A stretch of 64,000 nucleotides of DNA from Thalassotalea piscium (lineage in GTDB: Bacteria > Pseudomonadota > Gammaproteobacteria > Enterobacterales > Alteromonadaceae). Position numbers and translations under genes: made by a program. Below the pieces are notes generated by a model. The model was not told where the DNA came from and did no database searches. It saw only the letters and a program-made list of their open reading frames with translations. The stretch spans positions 2,418,001-2,482,000 of the forward strand of contig NZ_AP027362.1 in the NCBI RefSeq assembly GCF_030295935.1, written 5' to 3'. Positions 48,308 to 55,560 of the stretch are shown piece after piece (position 1 is the first letter of the stretch; each line of letters begins with the position of its first letter).

Positions 48308-48901
48308 TTATAGGGTTATTGATTTACTCTGCTCAATGATTTTCTTTATCCGACTAATTGTTCTGTGAACGGTAGGACGACTCACTTTATATTTTCTTGC
48401 TAAAGCAGAAATAGACTCCCCATTTAATTTTGCATTAAATAACTCTCTAGCTTGCTGATCTTTAAGTGCGGGCATTCTCCCCAAGTGTTTTCCTTTTGCT
48501 TTTGCTTCAGCTCTGCCTTCGGCTGTTCTCGCTTTTATTAGGTCACGCTCTAGTTGAGCGAATACGCCACATAGATTAATCATTGCGTTTGAAAAAGGAT
48601 TGTCGTTACTCGTATTTAATGATCCATCGATGATATTCAAGCAAGCGCCTTTTCTATGAATATTGTCTATTGAGTCCAATATTGTTTTTAATGAACGTCC
48701 AAGCCGATCTAGTCGAGTAACAATTACTTCATCACCTTCTCTAATGAAATCGATAAGCTCTTTAAGCTTTTCATCATTTTTTATTGATGTACCTGATTGC
48801 TTACCTTTGAAAACTTTCTCACAGCCAAAATCTGATAATTTAGAAAGTTGCACTTCTAAATCTTGCTCATTTGTAGAGACTCTAGCAAAACCTACTTTCA
48901 T
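48308..48901 (-). CDS. Serine recombinase (resolvase/invertase family)
   Basis: 197 residues. The catalytic domain (about 1-135) begins KVGFARVSTNEQDLEVQL with the nucleophilic Ser9 and has the VTRLDRLGRSLKTIL and FAQLERDLIKARTAEGR motifs. A C-terminal Hin-like helix-turn-helix follows (SISALARKYKVSRPTVHRTI, about 160-185). It cuts and rejoins DNA at res or inversion sites. It starts one base after the stop of the 118-residue gene. Related proteins come from Tn3-type transposons and plasmids; no Tn3 transposase is seen here. Confidence 0.9.
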   Translation of the reverse strand: MKVGFARVSTNEQDLEVQLSKLSDFGCEKVFKGKQSGTSIKNDEKLKELIDFIREGDEVIVTRLDRLGRSLKTILDSIDNIHRKGACLNIIDGSLNTSNDNPFSNAMINLCGVFAQLERDLIKARTAEGRAEAKAKGKHLGRMPALKDQQARELFNAKLNGESISALARKYKVSRPTVHRTISRIKKIIEQSKSITL

Positions 48902-48902
48902 T

Positions 48903-49259
48903 TTATCTAGATTCTGCTAGCTCTAATGACTTAGCAAGCTGATATTCGTCTTCTGTTTGAATACCGTAAATATCCCCACGATGAATATCATAAAAAGAAG
49001 CGAAGTCAGGAATATCAGAAATAATATTTTGCCCCCACTTTGCTTTGTGAATGATATTTGATCTACTTAGTTGTCTAATCAAATCATGTGCCGCAGTACT
49101 AATCGATACTTCTTCAAGCACCTCACTGGAATCTTGGCCGTATGCACATATATGAATAACACGACCCTCTTCTACCAGAACCCTGAAAGGATCTGTAAGT
49201 AACTCTTTTATTTGTTCAAAAGATAATTTTCTTATTTCTGCTTCATTCGTCATCTTCAT
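48903..49259 (-). CDS. Hypothetical protein coupled to the serine recombinase
   Basis: 118 residues, not recognised. It is soluble, acidic, with an N-terminal helix (EAEIRKLSFEQIKELLTDPFRVLVEEGRVIHIC) and a mixed C-terminal part. Two in-frame ATGs lie at 49259 and 49253. The stop is one base before the recombinase ATG, so the two are probably translated together. Palindromic sites lie just upstream. It may regulate the recombinase or be its cargo; nothing in the sequence decides. Confidence 0.65.
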   Translation of the reverse strand: MKMTNEAEIRKLSFEQIKELLTDPFRVLVEEGRVIHICAYGQDSSEVLEEVSISTAAHDLIRQLSRSNIIHKAKWGQNIISDIPDFASFYDIHRGDIYGIQTEDEYQLAKSLELAESR

Positions 49260-49273
49260 GCACCAAAGTTATA

Positions 49274-49339
49274 ACTTTCGTACACCTTATCAATTAAGTG
49301 AACGAAAGTCCACTAAATCCATTTCGTTCATGAACGAAA
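49274..49339. promoter_or_regulatory. Likely res/operator region of the serine recombinase
   Basis: Two dyads share the half-site GAACGAAA. At 49274-49309 the arms ACTTTCGTACAC and GTGAACGAAAGT (11 of 12 matching) flank a 12-base spacer. At 49322-49339 TTTCGTTCA meets TGAACGAAA with no spacer, a perfect 18-base palindrome. The position just upstream of the recombinase operon is typical of res sites that double as operators. Confidence 0.55.
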
Positions 49340-49414
49340 CTAAATATCAACTTTAGTTCGGATTCTGCTACTTTAATTTATACTTTTTAAAAACCAGTCT
49401 TATAGTAAGCATCA

Positions 49415-49789
49415 TTATTGAATCCACCTCAACGCACTACTCAGATCACTAAAGTGCTCAGTATTATTGATAGAGCATTCCGGAAACTCAGTTATGTCTA
49501 TTTGAACACCTTTTAACTTATCTCCGACAATAGCTTTTCTCGCTGAAGTCACTCCAGTAGAGCGTATTTGCACTGATATTGGTTCTACGTTACAGCAACA
49601 ACTAACAACTACACCTTTAAAACAAGATAGATCCAAAATAAAATTAACAGGCTGGTTAACCGAAGATAGCTCATCGGTAATCTCTTCCAAATATTGGTTT
49701 ATTCCACTAACGGATAATTCACCAATTAACTCAATTATTAGTGTGCTACCCAACCATTGCTTCAAATAATGTCCTTGAGATAATTCCAC
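49415..49789 (-). CDS. Hypothetical protein (possible STAS-like fold)
   Basis: 124 residues, not firmly recognised. The pattern of GSTLIIELIGELSVSGINQYLEEITDEL and FILDLSCFKGVVV resembles a STAS/anti-sigma-antagonist core, with a Cys triplet (SCCCN) that could bind metal. The start is GTG with AGAAGG nine bases before it. It lies 18 bases after the DUF5676 gene and is the last gene of the copper block. Confidence 0.5.
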   Translation of the reverse strand: MELSQGHYLKQWLGSTLIIELIGELSVSGINQYLEEITDELSSVNQPVNFILDLSCFKGVVVSCCCNVEPISVQIRSTGVTSARKAIVGDKLKGVQIDITEFPECSINNTEHFSDLSSALRWIQ

Positions 49790-49807
49790 TAAAATTAACC
49801 TTCTCTG

Positions 49808-50065
49808 CTAACTTGATTGCATATTATAGATTTTAGCGATCAGCCAGCCAGTGATCCCCATCAATAATGCCCATAAAAAGCCACCAATAAGTACCCCTAT
49901 AAAGGACATATGCCAGCCCATACTTTTCCAATCCGTATGTAACATGTTTCCAGTCATACTGGACATCATATCTGGCATCACCATAACCAGAACTGAACAC
50001 ACAACCCAAACAATGGCAAAGGCGGCGGCACAGGCCAACGCAAAAGCTTTTTCATTAAGTTTCAT
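49808..50065 (-). CDS. DUF5676 family small membrane protein
   Basis: 85 residues with two TM helices (about 8-30 and 52-78). The intervening stretch is Met/His rich (MPDMMSSMTGNMLHTDWKSMGWHM), suited to copper contact. GGAGAATAACG precedes the ATG. The family is common in copper and silver islands; its exact function is not known. It is downstream of the IS66 insertion, so its expression may have changed. Confidence 0.82.
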   Translation of the reverse strand: MKLNEKAFALACAAAFAIVWVVCSVLVMVMPDMMSSMTGNMLHTDWKSMGWHMSFIGVLIGGFLWALLMGITGWLIAKIYNMQSS

Positions 50066-50482
50066 CGTTATTCTCCTGTGGTGGCTTTCGCCACCACTTT
50101 ACTAGTCTTCAAGTTCCACCATATCTTTCGCTGCGATGTCACCAGATATTAGTTTTACCGTCGCGAAGTGATCATTCACAATTTTAGTAATTTGTACCGT
50201 TCCCACTTTTTCAATAGTGTACGGATCATCACCTTCACCGTAAGCGTCGGTTAAACCACACCTAAATTTTTTATTCAGCATTATTTGCAATATTTCATCC
50301 TTATTCTAGACTTAAAAAGTTGGTAACAACAGCAAGCTGGATGCTTGTTTAGGGAAGCTTTACGGATGAGGTGATGTAGCGAGGATTGCTATGAGGGATG
50401 AAGTAAACAGGGAGTGTTGATCACGGATGATTACCTCTGTTTTACCTTTCGTTTTTATTTCTGCATTATCATTTTCTACTGA

Positions 50483-51964
50483 CTAACGCTTGATGTTCCA
50501 CGGCAATATTGCGTCAATATCAGGGTGTGGTTTACATAACTCTTCAAGACATTGCTTGACATAATCAAATGGAACTAAGCCATTAGCTTTAGCGGTTTCG
50601 ATAATACTATACAGTGCAGCACTCGCATCGGCACCGTTAGCGGTTTGGCTAAACAACCAATTTTTACGTCCGATAACGAAGGACTTTATTGCCCGCTCTG
50701 CACGATTATTGTCGATGCTCAAGCGACCGTCTTCGAGGTAACCCACCAATTTTGGCCACTGATTACTCAGATACGTGATAGCTTCACCTAATTTGTTTTT
50801 GGGCAACACATTTTGTTGAGTAAACCAACCGTGTAATTTATCTAGTATCGGTTTGGCTTGAGTTTGGCGAGCCTCGTAAGTCTCTTCTGGAGTTGTATTT
50901 TTAAAACGCGATTCAATACCGTACAATTTTTGAATATAACTTAGCGCCACATCAGCTTTACCACTTTTTCCTTTGGGTTGTGCTTGTTTGGCTTCAATGA
51001 ATTTACGCCGCGCATGTGCCCAACAACCCACTAAGGTTGCTTGGGTTTGATGATAGGCTTGATAACCATCAACTTGAAGGTAGCCCGAATAGCCGTCGAG
51101 ATAATCAACCACGCAGCGACCTGCACGGCTATCATGATAATCGTATAAGATAATATTTGGGATTGAACTAGTGGGCATGGGGGAATCCGTGCCCGTGCAA
51201 TACAACCACATGTAACTTTTTATTTTGTCAGACTTGATGACATTGACCGTAGTCTCATCGGCATGTATCACTGCTTGTTTTCGTAATTCTTCCTTAAGCC
51301 GTTTGATGAGCGGGGGAAATAACGCTGCTGATTTGAGCATCCAATCACTCATTGTTTGGCGACTGAGCGCGATACCGTATTGTTTGAATAATGATTCTTG
51401 GCGATAAAGAGGCAAACCATATTGATATTTACTGGTAATGAGTTGACTCAGTAAACTTGCAGTAGCAATGCCTTTAGGGATAGGACTTACTGGCATCAAC
51501 GCTTGTTTAATCGGGTTGCTAGTGCCTGTTTTTTCGCATTCACGACACGCGTATTTAGGGCGAACATGTTCAATAACTTTGACTTGTGCCGGGATGAAGT
51601 CTAGTTTTTCAGTGATGTCTTCACCGATTTTATGTAATTGAGCATGACAACAAACGCACACTTTCTCAGCGTCGCTAATATCATGCACCACCACTTCCCG
51701 TGGTAAGTCTTTCGGTAAGGGTTTACGCTTTGGTTTATTACGGCGATAGCTGATGTCTTGTTGCTCAGTTTCAGCAAGCACAGCGATTTCTTCCGCCTCG
51801 TTGAACAATTCCCCTTGACCTGCAAAGCCTTCACCACTTTTACCGAATTGTTTTTGCTGCGCTAGGCGAAACTGCTCTTCAAGGAACAGTAAACGTGCGT
51901 CTTTTTCTGCTAATAACCGCTCTAACTGAGCAATACGTTGGTGAAGTTTAGTCTTGGTATTCAT
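50483..51964 (-). CDS. tnpC: IS66 transposase TnpC
   Basis: 493 residues with an N-terminal leucine-zipper-like helix (QRIAQLERLLAEKDARLLFLEEQF). A zinc-finger-like segment follows (VCVCCHAQLHKIGEDITEKLDFIPAQVKVIEHVRPKYACREC). The DDE catalytic domain has HADETTVNV, VDGYQAY and NNRAERAIKSFVIGRKNWLFS. It catalyses transposition of the element. No break is visible. Confidence 0.95.
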   Translation of the reverse strand: MNTKTKLHQRIAQLERLLAEKDARLLFLEEQFRLAQQKQFGKSGEGFAGQGELFNEAEEIAVLAETEQQDISYRRNKPKRKPLPKDLPREVVVHDISDAEKVCVCCHAQLHKIGEDITEKLDFIPAQVKVIEHVRPKYACRECEKTGTSNPIKQALMPVSPIPKGIATASLLSQLITSKYQYGLPLYRQESLFKQYGIALSRQTMSDWMLKSAALFPPLIKRLKEELRKQAVIHADETTVNVIKSDKIKSYMWLYCTGTDSPMPTSSIPNIILYDYHDSRAGRCVVDYLDGYSGYLQVDGYQAYHQTQATLVGCWAHARRKFIEAKQAQPKGKSGKADVALSYIQKLYGIESRFKNTTPEETYEARQTQAKPILDKLHGWFTQQNVLPKNKLGEAITYLSNQWPKLVGYLEDGRLSIDNNRAERAIKSFVIGRKNWLFSQTANGADASAALYSIIETAKANGLVPFDYVKQCLEELCKPHPDIDAILPWNIKR

Positions 51965-52050
51965 GCAGTTATTTTACCAGAGTAAATGGTTAAGTTGTTG
52001 TTATTACCTAGACTATTTCGTGATCGATAACTGCTGCTTATGATCGCAGG

Positions 52051-52401
52051 TTATAAGGACAAATTATCGAGGCTCATCGCTTGATGGCCCACCACATCAA
52101 AGCCAGATAACAGCCAATGTAATTGCTGCTCGGTGAGCTCCATGGTCGATTCAGTTAACCTTGTTGGCCACTTAAATTTATCTCGCTCAAGGCGTTTATA
52201 CCACAGCGCAAAACCCGTCTGATCCCAATACAAAATTTTTAATTTATCGCGACCTTTATTACAAAACACAAACAAAGCCCCAGAGAGCACGGGTAATTGC
52301 AGCTCACTATCGAGCAAAGCCGATAAACCATTAATGGATTTGCGAAAGTCGACAAACTGGCGGTGTAAATAGACATCAGGCACATCAACAAACATCTTCA
52401 T
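52051..52401 (-). CDS. tnpB: IS66 accessory protein TnpB (Orf2)
   Basis: 116 residues with the IS66 Orf2 pattern VYLHRQFVDFRKSINGLSALL, FVFCNKGRDKLKILYWDQTGFALWYKRLE and LSGFDVVGH. It is needed together with TnpA and TnpC for transposition. It overlaps tnpA by four bases (ATGA). Confidence 0.95.
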   Translation of the reverse strand: MKMFVDVPDVYLHRQFVDFRKSINGLSALLDSELQLPVLSGALFVFCNKGRDKLKILYWDQTGFALWYKRLERDKFKWPTRLTESTMELTEQQLHWLLSGFDVVGHQAMSLDNLSL

Positions 52402-52700
52402 GCGTGTAACGCTTTAATAAGTTCAGCTAACCATGTTGGTTCGCAATGATGAGGTAGCGTTAACCTTGTGTCGCCAAAGACTATGTGTATTGTTGCATCG
52501 GCAGGTTGAGTTGTTACCTTTGTTGCTACCTTAGCTTTTACAAAACCCGATGTTTGATTGAGGTGTTCAATTTTATGTCGGTATTTATAAAAATTTGACG
52601 TAGGTATCAGGTGTTGCCTACAAAAAGCAAGAATAGATAAGCCACTTTGGGCTTGTTGTTCAATAAGTTTCGTCCAATCATCTAACGTTCTTCGGGTCAT
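52398..52700 (-). CDS. tnpA: IS66 accessory protein TnpA (Orf1)
   Basis: 100 residues with an N-terminal helix-turn-helix (WTKLIEQQAQSGLSILAFCRQHLIPTSNFYKYRHK) and a C-terminal part typical of IS66 Orf1. It is the first gene of the element, 81 bases inside its right end. Confidence 0.92.
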   Translation of the reverse strand: MTRRTLDDWTKLIEQQAQSGLSILAFCRQHLIPTSNFYKYRHKIEHLNQTSGFVKAKVATKVTTQPADATIHIVFGDTRLTLPHHCEPTWLAELIKALHA

Positions 52701-53049
52701 GATATATCCTCAATAGTAAATTATTGAGGAGTTGATTTAGTTTGGCGATTATTGAAAAGGTGTGGTTTAACCGACGCTTACCCTTCACCCGGCGCAATTT
52801 CCTCATGGAATCTAATAACACTGTATTTTTGTCCAACCTCTGCACCATGTTTGGCACCAATACAAATCAGAGTTCGATCAGTAGACTGCTCAACCACTTG
52901 GCCCCTCATCATATTTTTGTGATAAAACGCAGTATTCGAACAGCCTGCTAAAAAGATACCGAATACAACAAGCAAAAGAATTTTCATATTGGATGTTTTC
53001 ATCATTTTTTCCTCATCTAACTTATTAACTGAGCAAGCTCTTTGGAAGC

Positions 53050-53421
53050 TTACTTATTTTTCCGGCTTGCACCCGGAGGAACTTTGTGACAACTCCACGG
53101 TTTATGAGCAGCGTTGTCTTTGACATTCTGATCAACGAATTTGTAGTAGCTTTCTTTAGTGTGCGTCCACCAATCGTCATGAACATCGGCATTATGTTTG
53201 CGAATAACTTCCTCAATCCCATCAAGGTTTATATTTGCCGCATCATATGCTAGGTGTATTTCACCTTCTTTGATGTTGTAACTGACTTCATCTATACCAA
53301 AAAGCTGATCAATTGATTTTACTAACTCGTCACAGTTTTCTTCTGTGACATTACTTAGTCTTAAATTTCGAACAACTAAATTCTGCTCTCTAACGCCAAC
53401 TCTATGATCTAAATCGCTCAT
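53050..53421 (-). CDS. HMA-like heavy-metal domain protein lacking the CxxC motif
   Basis: 123 residues. The fold pattern (EQNLVVRNLRLSNVTEENCDELVKSIDQLFGIDEVSYNIKEGEIHLAYDAANINLDGIEEVIRKH) is that of a ferredoxin-like heavy-metal-associated domain. The metal-binding Cys pair is replaced; only one Cys lies in NVTEENCDE. The C-terminal tail has WWTHTKESYYKFVD and a late Cys-His (WSCHKVPPG). A good ribosome site (GGAG) precedes the ATG. It may be a regulator or partner of the ATPase instead of a classic chaperone. Confidence 0.65.
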   Translation of the reverse strand: MSDLDHRVGVREQNLVVRNLRLSNVTEENCDELVKSIDQLFGIDEVSYNIKEGEIHLAYDAANINLDGIEEVIRKHNADVHDDWWTHTKESYYKFVDQNVKDNAAHKPWSCHKVPPGASRKNK

Positions 53422-53431
53422 ATTTTATCTC

Positions 53432-53854
53432 CTAATGTGAGTGCGAGTGTTGTTGTTTTTTGTCTTTCATTTCTGCCATTTTGTATTTCATTTGTGGCAT
53501 CATGTTTTCCATCATTTCCAGATGATGTTCAGCCATCTTGATTTGCTTATGCATTGGCATTGCTTCCATGTTTTTGTGCATGGATTGCATCATCTTCATC
53601 ATTGAGCGGTGATGTTCAGCCATCATCTGCTTTTGCTTTTCAGGATCTTTTTCAGCTTTAATGGCATGGACTTCCTTTTTCATTTCCATCATTTTTGAAT
53701 GCATTTTTCCCATGTTCTCATGCGACATTGCCATGCCTTGATGCATATCCGATTTGTTCGCACCTTCATGTTTATTCTCATTGTTTTGAGCAAATAAGCT
53801 TGTGGCCGCCAATAGTGAGCTGACAAATAAAATTGATTTACCTAACATTTTCAT
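53432..53854 (-). CDS. Met/His-rich periplasmic metal-binding protein
   Basis: 140 residues. The signal peptide is cleaved near LFAQN (22). The mature part is helical, with very many Met and His residues (HQGMAMSHENMGKMHSKMMEMKK, MKMMQSMHKNMEAMPMHK) and a terminal HSHSH. Such composition marks periplasmic Cu(I)/Ag(I) sponges. The start overlaps the methyltransferase-like gene by 17 bases. Confidence 0.8.
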   Translation of the reverse strand: MKMLGKSILFVSSLLAATSLFAQNNENKHEGANKSDMHQGMAMSHENMGKMHSKMMEMKKEVHAIKAEKDPEKQKQMMAEHHRSMMKMMQSMHKNMEAMPMHKQIKMAEHHLEMMENMMPQMKYKMAEMKDKKQQHSHSH

Positions 53855-54503
53855 GATTTTTACCTTCTATGTTCTTATTAAAATTTGGAATCCAACTTGG
53901 TGTCGATTCCATATAGCTATGGTACTCCGAACCAAACTCGGCAATAGCTTGTGTCTCTTCGCGTTTCGCTAGCTTGACGTAAACAACGACTAAGATTGGA
54001 AACATCGCAAGTGTTGGGATGGTCGGCCACTGCAATAAGAAGCCGAACATGATTAGAATGAAAGCTACGTACTGTGGGTGACGACACCTCGCGTACCATC
54101 CTGTAGTAGCCAATTGATGGTGTTTTTGCGCGTGATGCAATACGTTCCATGCTGAAGACAACATAAAGAAACCTGCCACAATAAACACCATACTCGCTAT
54201 ATGAAATGGGTCCCAATGGGCATCACCTTCCAAACCAAAGAAAGTATGTAATAAGTGCCCATTTTCATGCGCAAAGAAGTTAACTTCTGGGTAATTTTCA
54301 GTTAACCATCCAGACAAAAAATAGATAGTTAAAGGAAAGCCATACATTTCAGTAAATAGAGCGACAATAAAGGCGGAGAACGCTCCTAGGCTTCGCCAAT
54401 CAGTTGATGTTTTTGGTTTTACAAAACTAAAGGCAAAAAAGATAAAAATTGCTGAATTCAGTATCACCATTGACCATAAGCCATAATCATATGTCTCATT
54501 CAT
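53838..54503 (-). CDS. Isoprenylcysteine-carboxyl-methyltransferase-like membrane protein
   Basis: 221 residues, about six TM helices. The C-terminal part has the ICMT/PEMT signature GWYARCRHPQYVAFILIMFGFLLQWPT and KREETQAIAEFGSEYHSYMESTPSWIP, which binds SAM in the family. Relatives are frequent in copper islands, although no substrate is known. ATG 54503 has AAGGAG seven bases away; a GTG one codon earlier is less well spaced. It overlaps the DUF2933 gene by eight bases. Confidence 0.82.
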   Translation of the reverse strand: MNETYDYGLWSMVILNSAIFIFFAFSFVKPKTSTDWRSLGAFSAFIVALFTEMYGFPLTIYFLSGWLTENYPEVNFFAHENGHLLHTFFGLEGDAHWDPFHIASMVFIVAGFFMLSSAWNVLHHAQKHHQLATTGWYARCRHPQYVAFILIMFGFLLQWPTIPTLAMFPILVVVYVKLAKREETQAIAEFGSEYHSYMESTPSWIPNFNKNIEGKNHENVR

Positions 54504-54831
54504 CACTGTTCTCCTTCTTATGCAATTCCTTGCGTCCTTCTTCTAACCCTTGTATGTAGCCATCGCGATAGGCTTCATTTTTATCCGTGAGTTCTTGAAA
54601 GCTCTCTTCCTTTTTGTCATCAGGCGCATGTGAATGATCGTGACCATGTTTGCCGTGACTGCCATGCATAAATACATGCATCAAAGGACATAACAGCAAA
54701 ATTAAATAGGGAAGAAATTGCAGAACATGTTGTCCATGTTCAAAGATTAAAAAATAGGTGGCTGCGGCAATAAGCACCAATGCAGCCCAACCTGTGGGTG
54801 TAAACCAAAATTTAGGGTGCTCATTTTTCAT
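54496..54831 (-). CDS. DUF2933 family membrane protein
   Basis: 111 residues with two TM helices (about 12-30 and 35-54). A His-rich loop (MHVFMHGSHGKHGHDHSHAPDD) and a charged helical C-terminus follow. The family occurs in copper-resistance gene clusters; the His cluster suggests metal binding at the membrane. It overlaps its neighbours on both sides or nearly so, consistent with one transcript. Confidence 0.82.
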   Translation of the reverse strand: MKNEHPKFWFTPTGWAALVLIAAATYFLIFEHGQHVLQFLPYLILLLCPLMHVFMHGSHGKHGHDHSHAPDDKKEESFQELTDKNEAYRDGYIQGLEEGRKELHKKENSDE

Positions 54832-55174
54832 GTTGGCCTCCTATTGACCGTAAATCTTCCGCTAAAGCTTCAGACTTAGAATTTATCCAGTAGAGGTTAT
54901 CCACAGGAGAGACGCTAACTAATCCTTCTCCTTCAACGTTGGTATGCGCTGCATCAAGCAAAACTTCAGCAACATGTTCGGCATCGTCGAAGGCAACATA
55001 AATTGTCATTACTATATGTGCTGATAAGTGATTTCTATTGTAGGTATCAGCATATGCGCCTCTGCCAGTTGCTTTATGTAGGGTAAAGCCTTTATAGCCA
55101 TGTGAAAGTAGTGCCTCTTCTACTCGTGTTAACACCATTTCATCAAAAATGGCTGTCACTTTTTTCATGTTCAT
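54821..55174 (-). CDS. PII-like signalling protein in the copper operon
   Basis: 117 residues with a GlnB-like ferredoxin fold: MKKVTAIFDEMVLTRVEEALLSHGYKGFTLHKATGRGAYAD, then VMTIYVAFDDAEHVAEVLLDAAH and a variable C-terminus. It is a distant PII relative without the uridylylated Tyr of GlnB. In metal clusters such proteins may sense metal or carboxylate ligands. ATG 55174 follows AGGAG; upstream alternatives would overlap the cupredoxin gene. Confidence 0.8.
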   Translation of the reverse strand: MNMKKVTAIFDEMVLTRVEEALLSHGYKGFTLHKATGRGAYADTYNRNHLSAHIVMTIYVAFDDAEHVAEVLLDAAHTNVEGEGLVSVSPVDNLYWINSKSEALAEDLRSIGGQHEK

Positions 55175-55182
55175 AAGCACTC

Positions 55183-55536
55183 CTAAACGACCTTTAAGAC
55201 ACCGCGATACATTTGCATCTGACAATGAAACTCATGCTCTCCCGGTGATAAGTTCAATAAGGTAATTTGAGTAATTTCATTTAATTTAAGCTGCTCACTT
55301 ATCTCCAATGATGGAATAAGCATTGTTTCAGCGCAGGGTGATTGATCTTTGCGCATAAACTTCAGAGTGACAGGCTGGCTAGCAGACACTTGAATTGAGG
55401 ATGGTGAATACACACCATCCCTCACTTCAATGAGTACTTCACTATCTTGAACAATTGTTTTATTGGGTTTGTATAGCCAAAACCACCAAACAATCATTGC
55501 AATTAACACTAAGCCTAATAAGTTAATTATCATCAT
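55183..55536 (-). CDS. Membrane-anchored cupredoxin domain protein
   Basis: 117 residues: one N-terminal TM helix (about 5-22) and a cupredoxin-like domain. The domain has VYSPSSIQVSASQPVTLKFMRKDQSPCAETMLIPSL and the C-terminal loop GEHEFHCQMQMYRG, where Cys, Met and His could bind copper. Likely accepts copper at the outer face of the inner membrane next to the ATPase. It lies 24 bases after copA. Confidence 0.8.
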   Translation of the reverse strand: MMIINLLGLVLIAMIVWWFWLYKPNKTIVQDSEVLIEVRDGVYSPSSIQVSASQPVTLKFMRKDQSPCAETMLIPSLEISEQLKLNEITQITLLNLSPGEHEFHCQMQMYRGVLKVV

Positions 55537-55560
55537 TGTGATTCTCCTAATGCTTACTTT

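Larger units (their letters stand above)
50232..52789 (-). mobile_element. IS66-family insertion sequence, complete
   Basis: The element is 50240-52781 (2,542 bp). Its inverted ends begin GTAAGCGTCGGTTAAACCAC on both sides. The octamer CCTTCACC stands on both flanks (50232-50239 and 52782-52789), the 8-bp duplication expected for IS66. It carries tnpA, tnpB and tnpC in order on the minus strand, all apparently intact, so the copy may be young and active. Confidence 0.96.
50102..53005 (-). pseudogene. Small lipoprotein gene interrupted by IS66
   Basis: The N-terminal part (53005 to 52782) encodes MKILLLVVFGIFLAGCSNTAF, a lipobox at AGC, and runs to IAPGEG. The C-terminal part (50239 to 50102) continues with DDPYTIEKVGTVQ and ends VELED. 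Removing the element and one copy of its 8-bp duplication rejoins the frame exactly, giving about 117 residues. The intact product was probably a periplasmic membrane-bound lipoprotein with an SH3-like C-terminal half. As it stands it encodes only a truncated lipoprotein. Confidence 0.85.

Noticed and set aside
48308-49339. Invertible promoter or phase switch driven by the serine recombinase
   Set aside because: Only one cluster of half-sites was found; no second inverted copy bounds a segment within the window.
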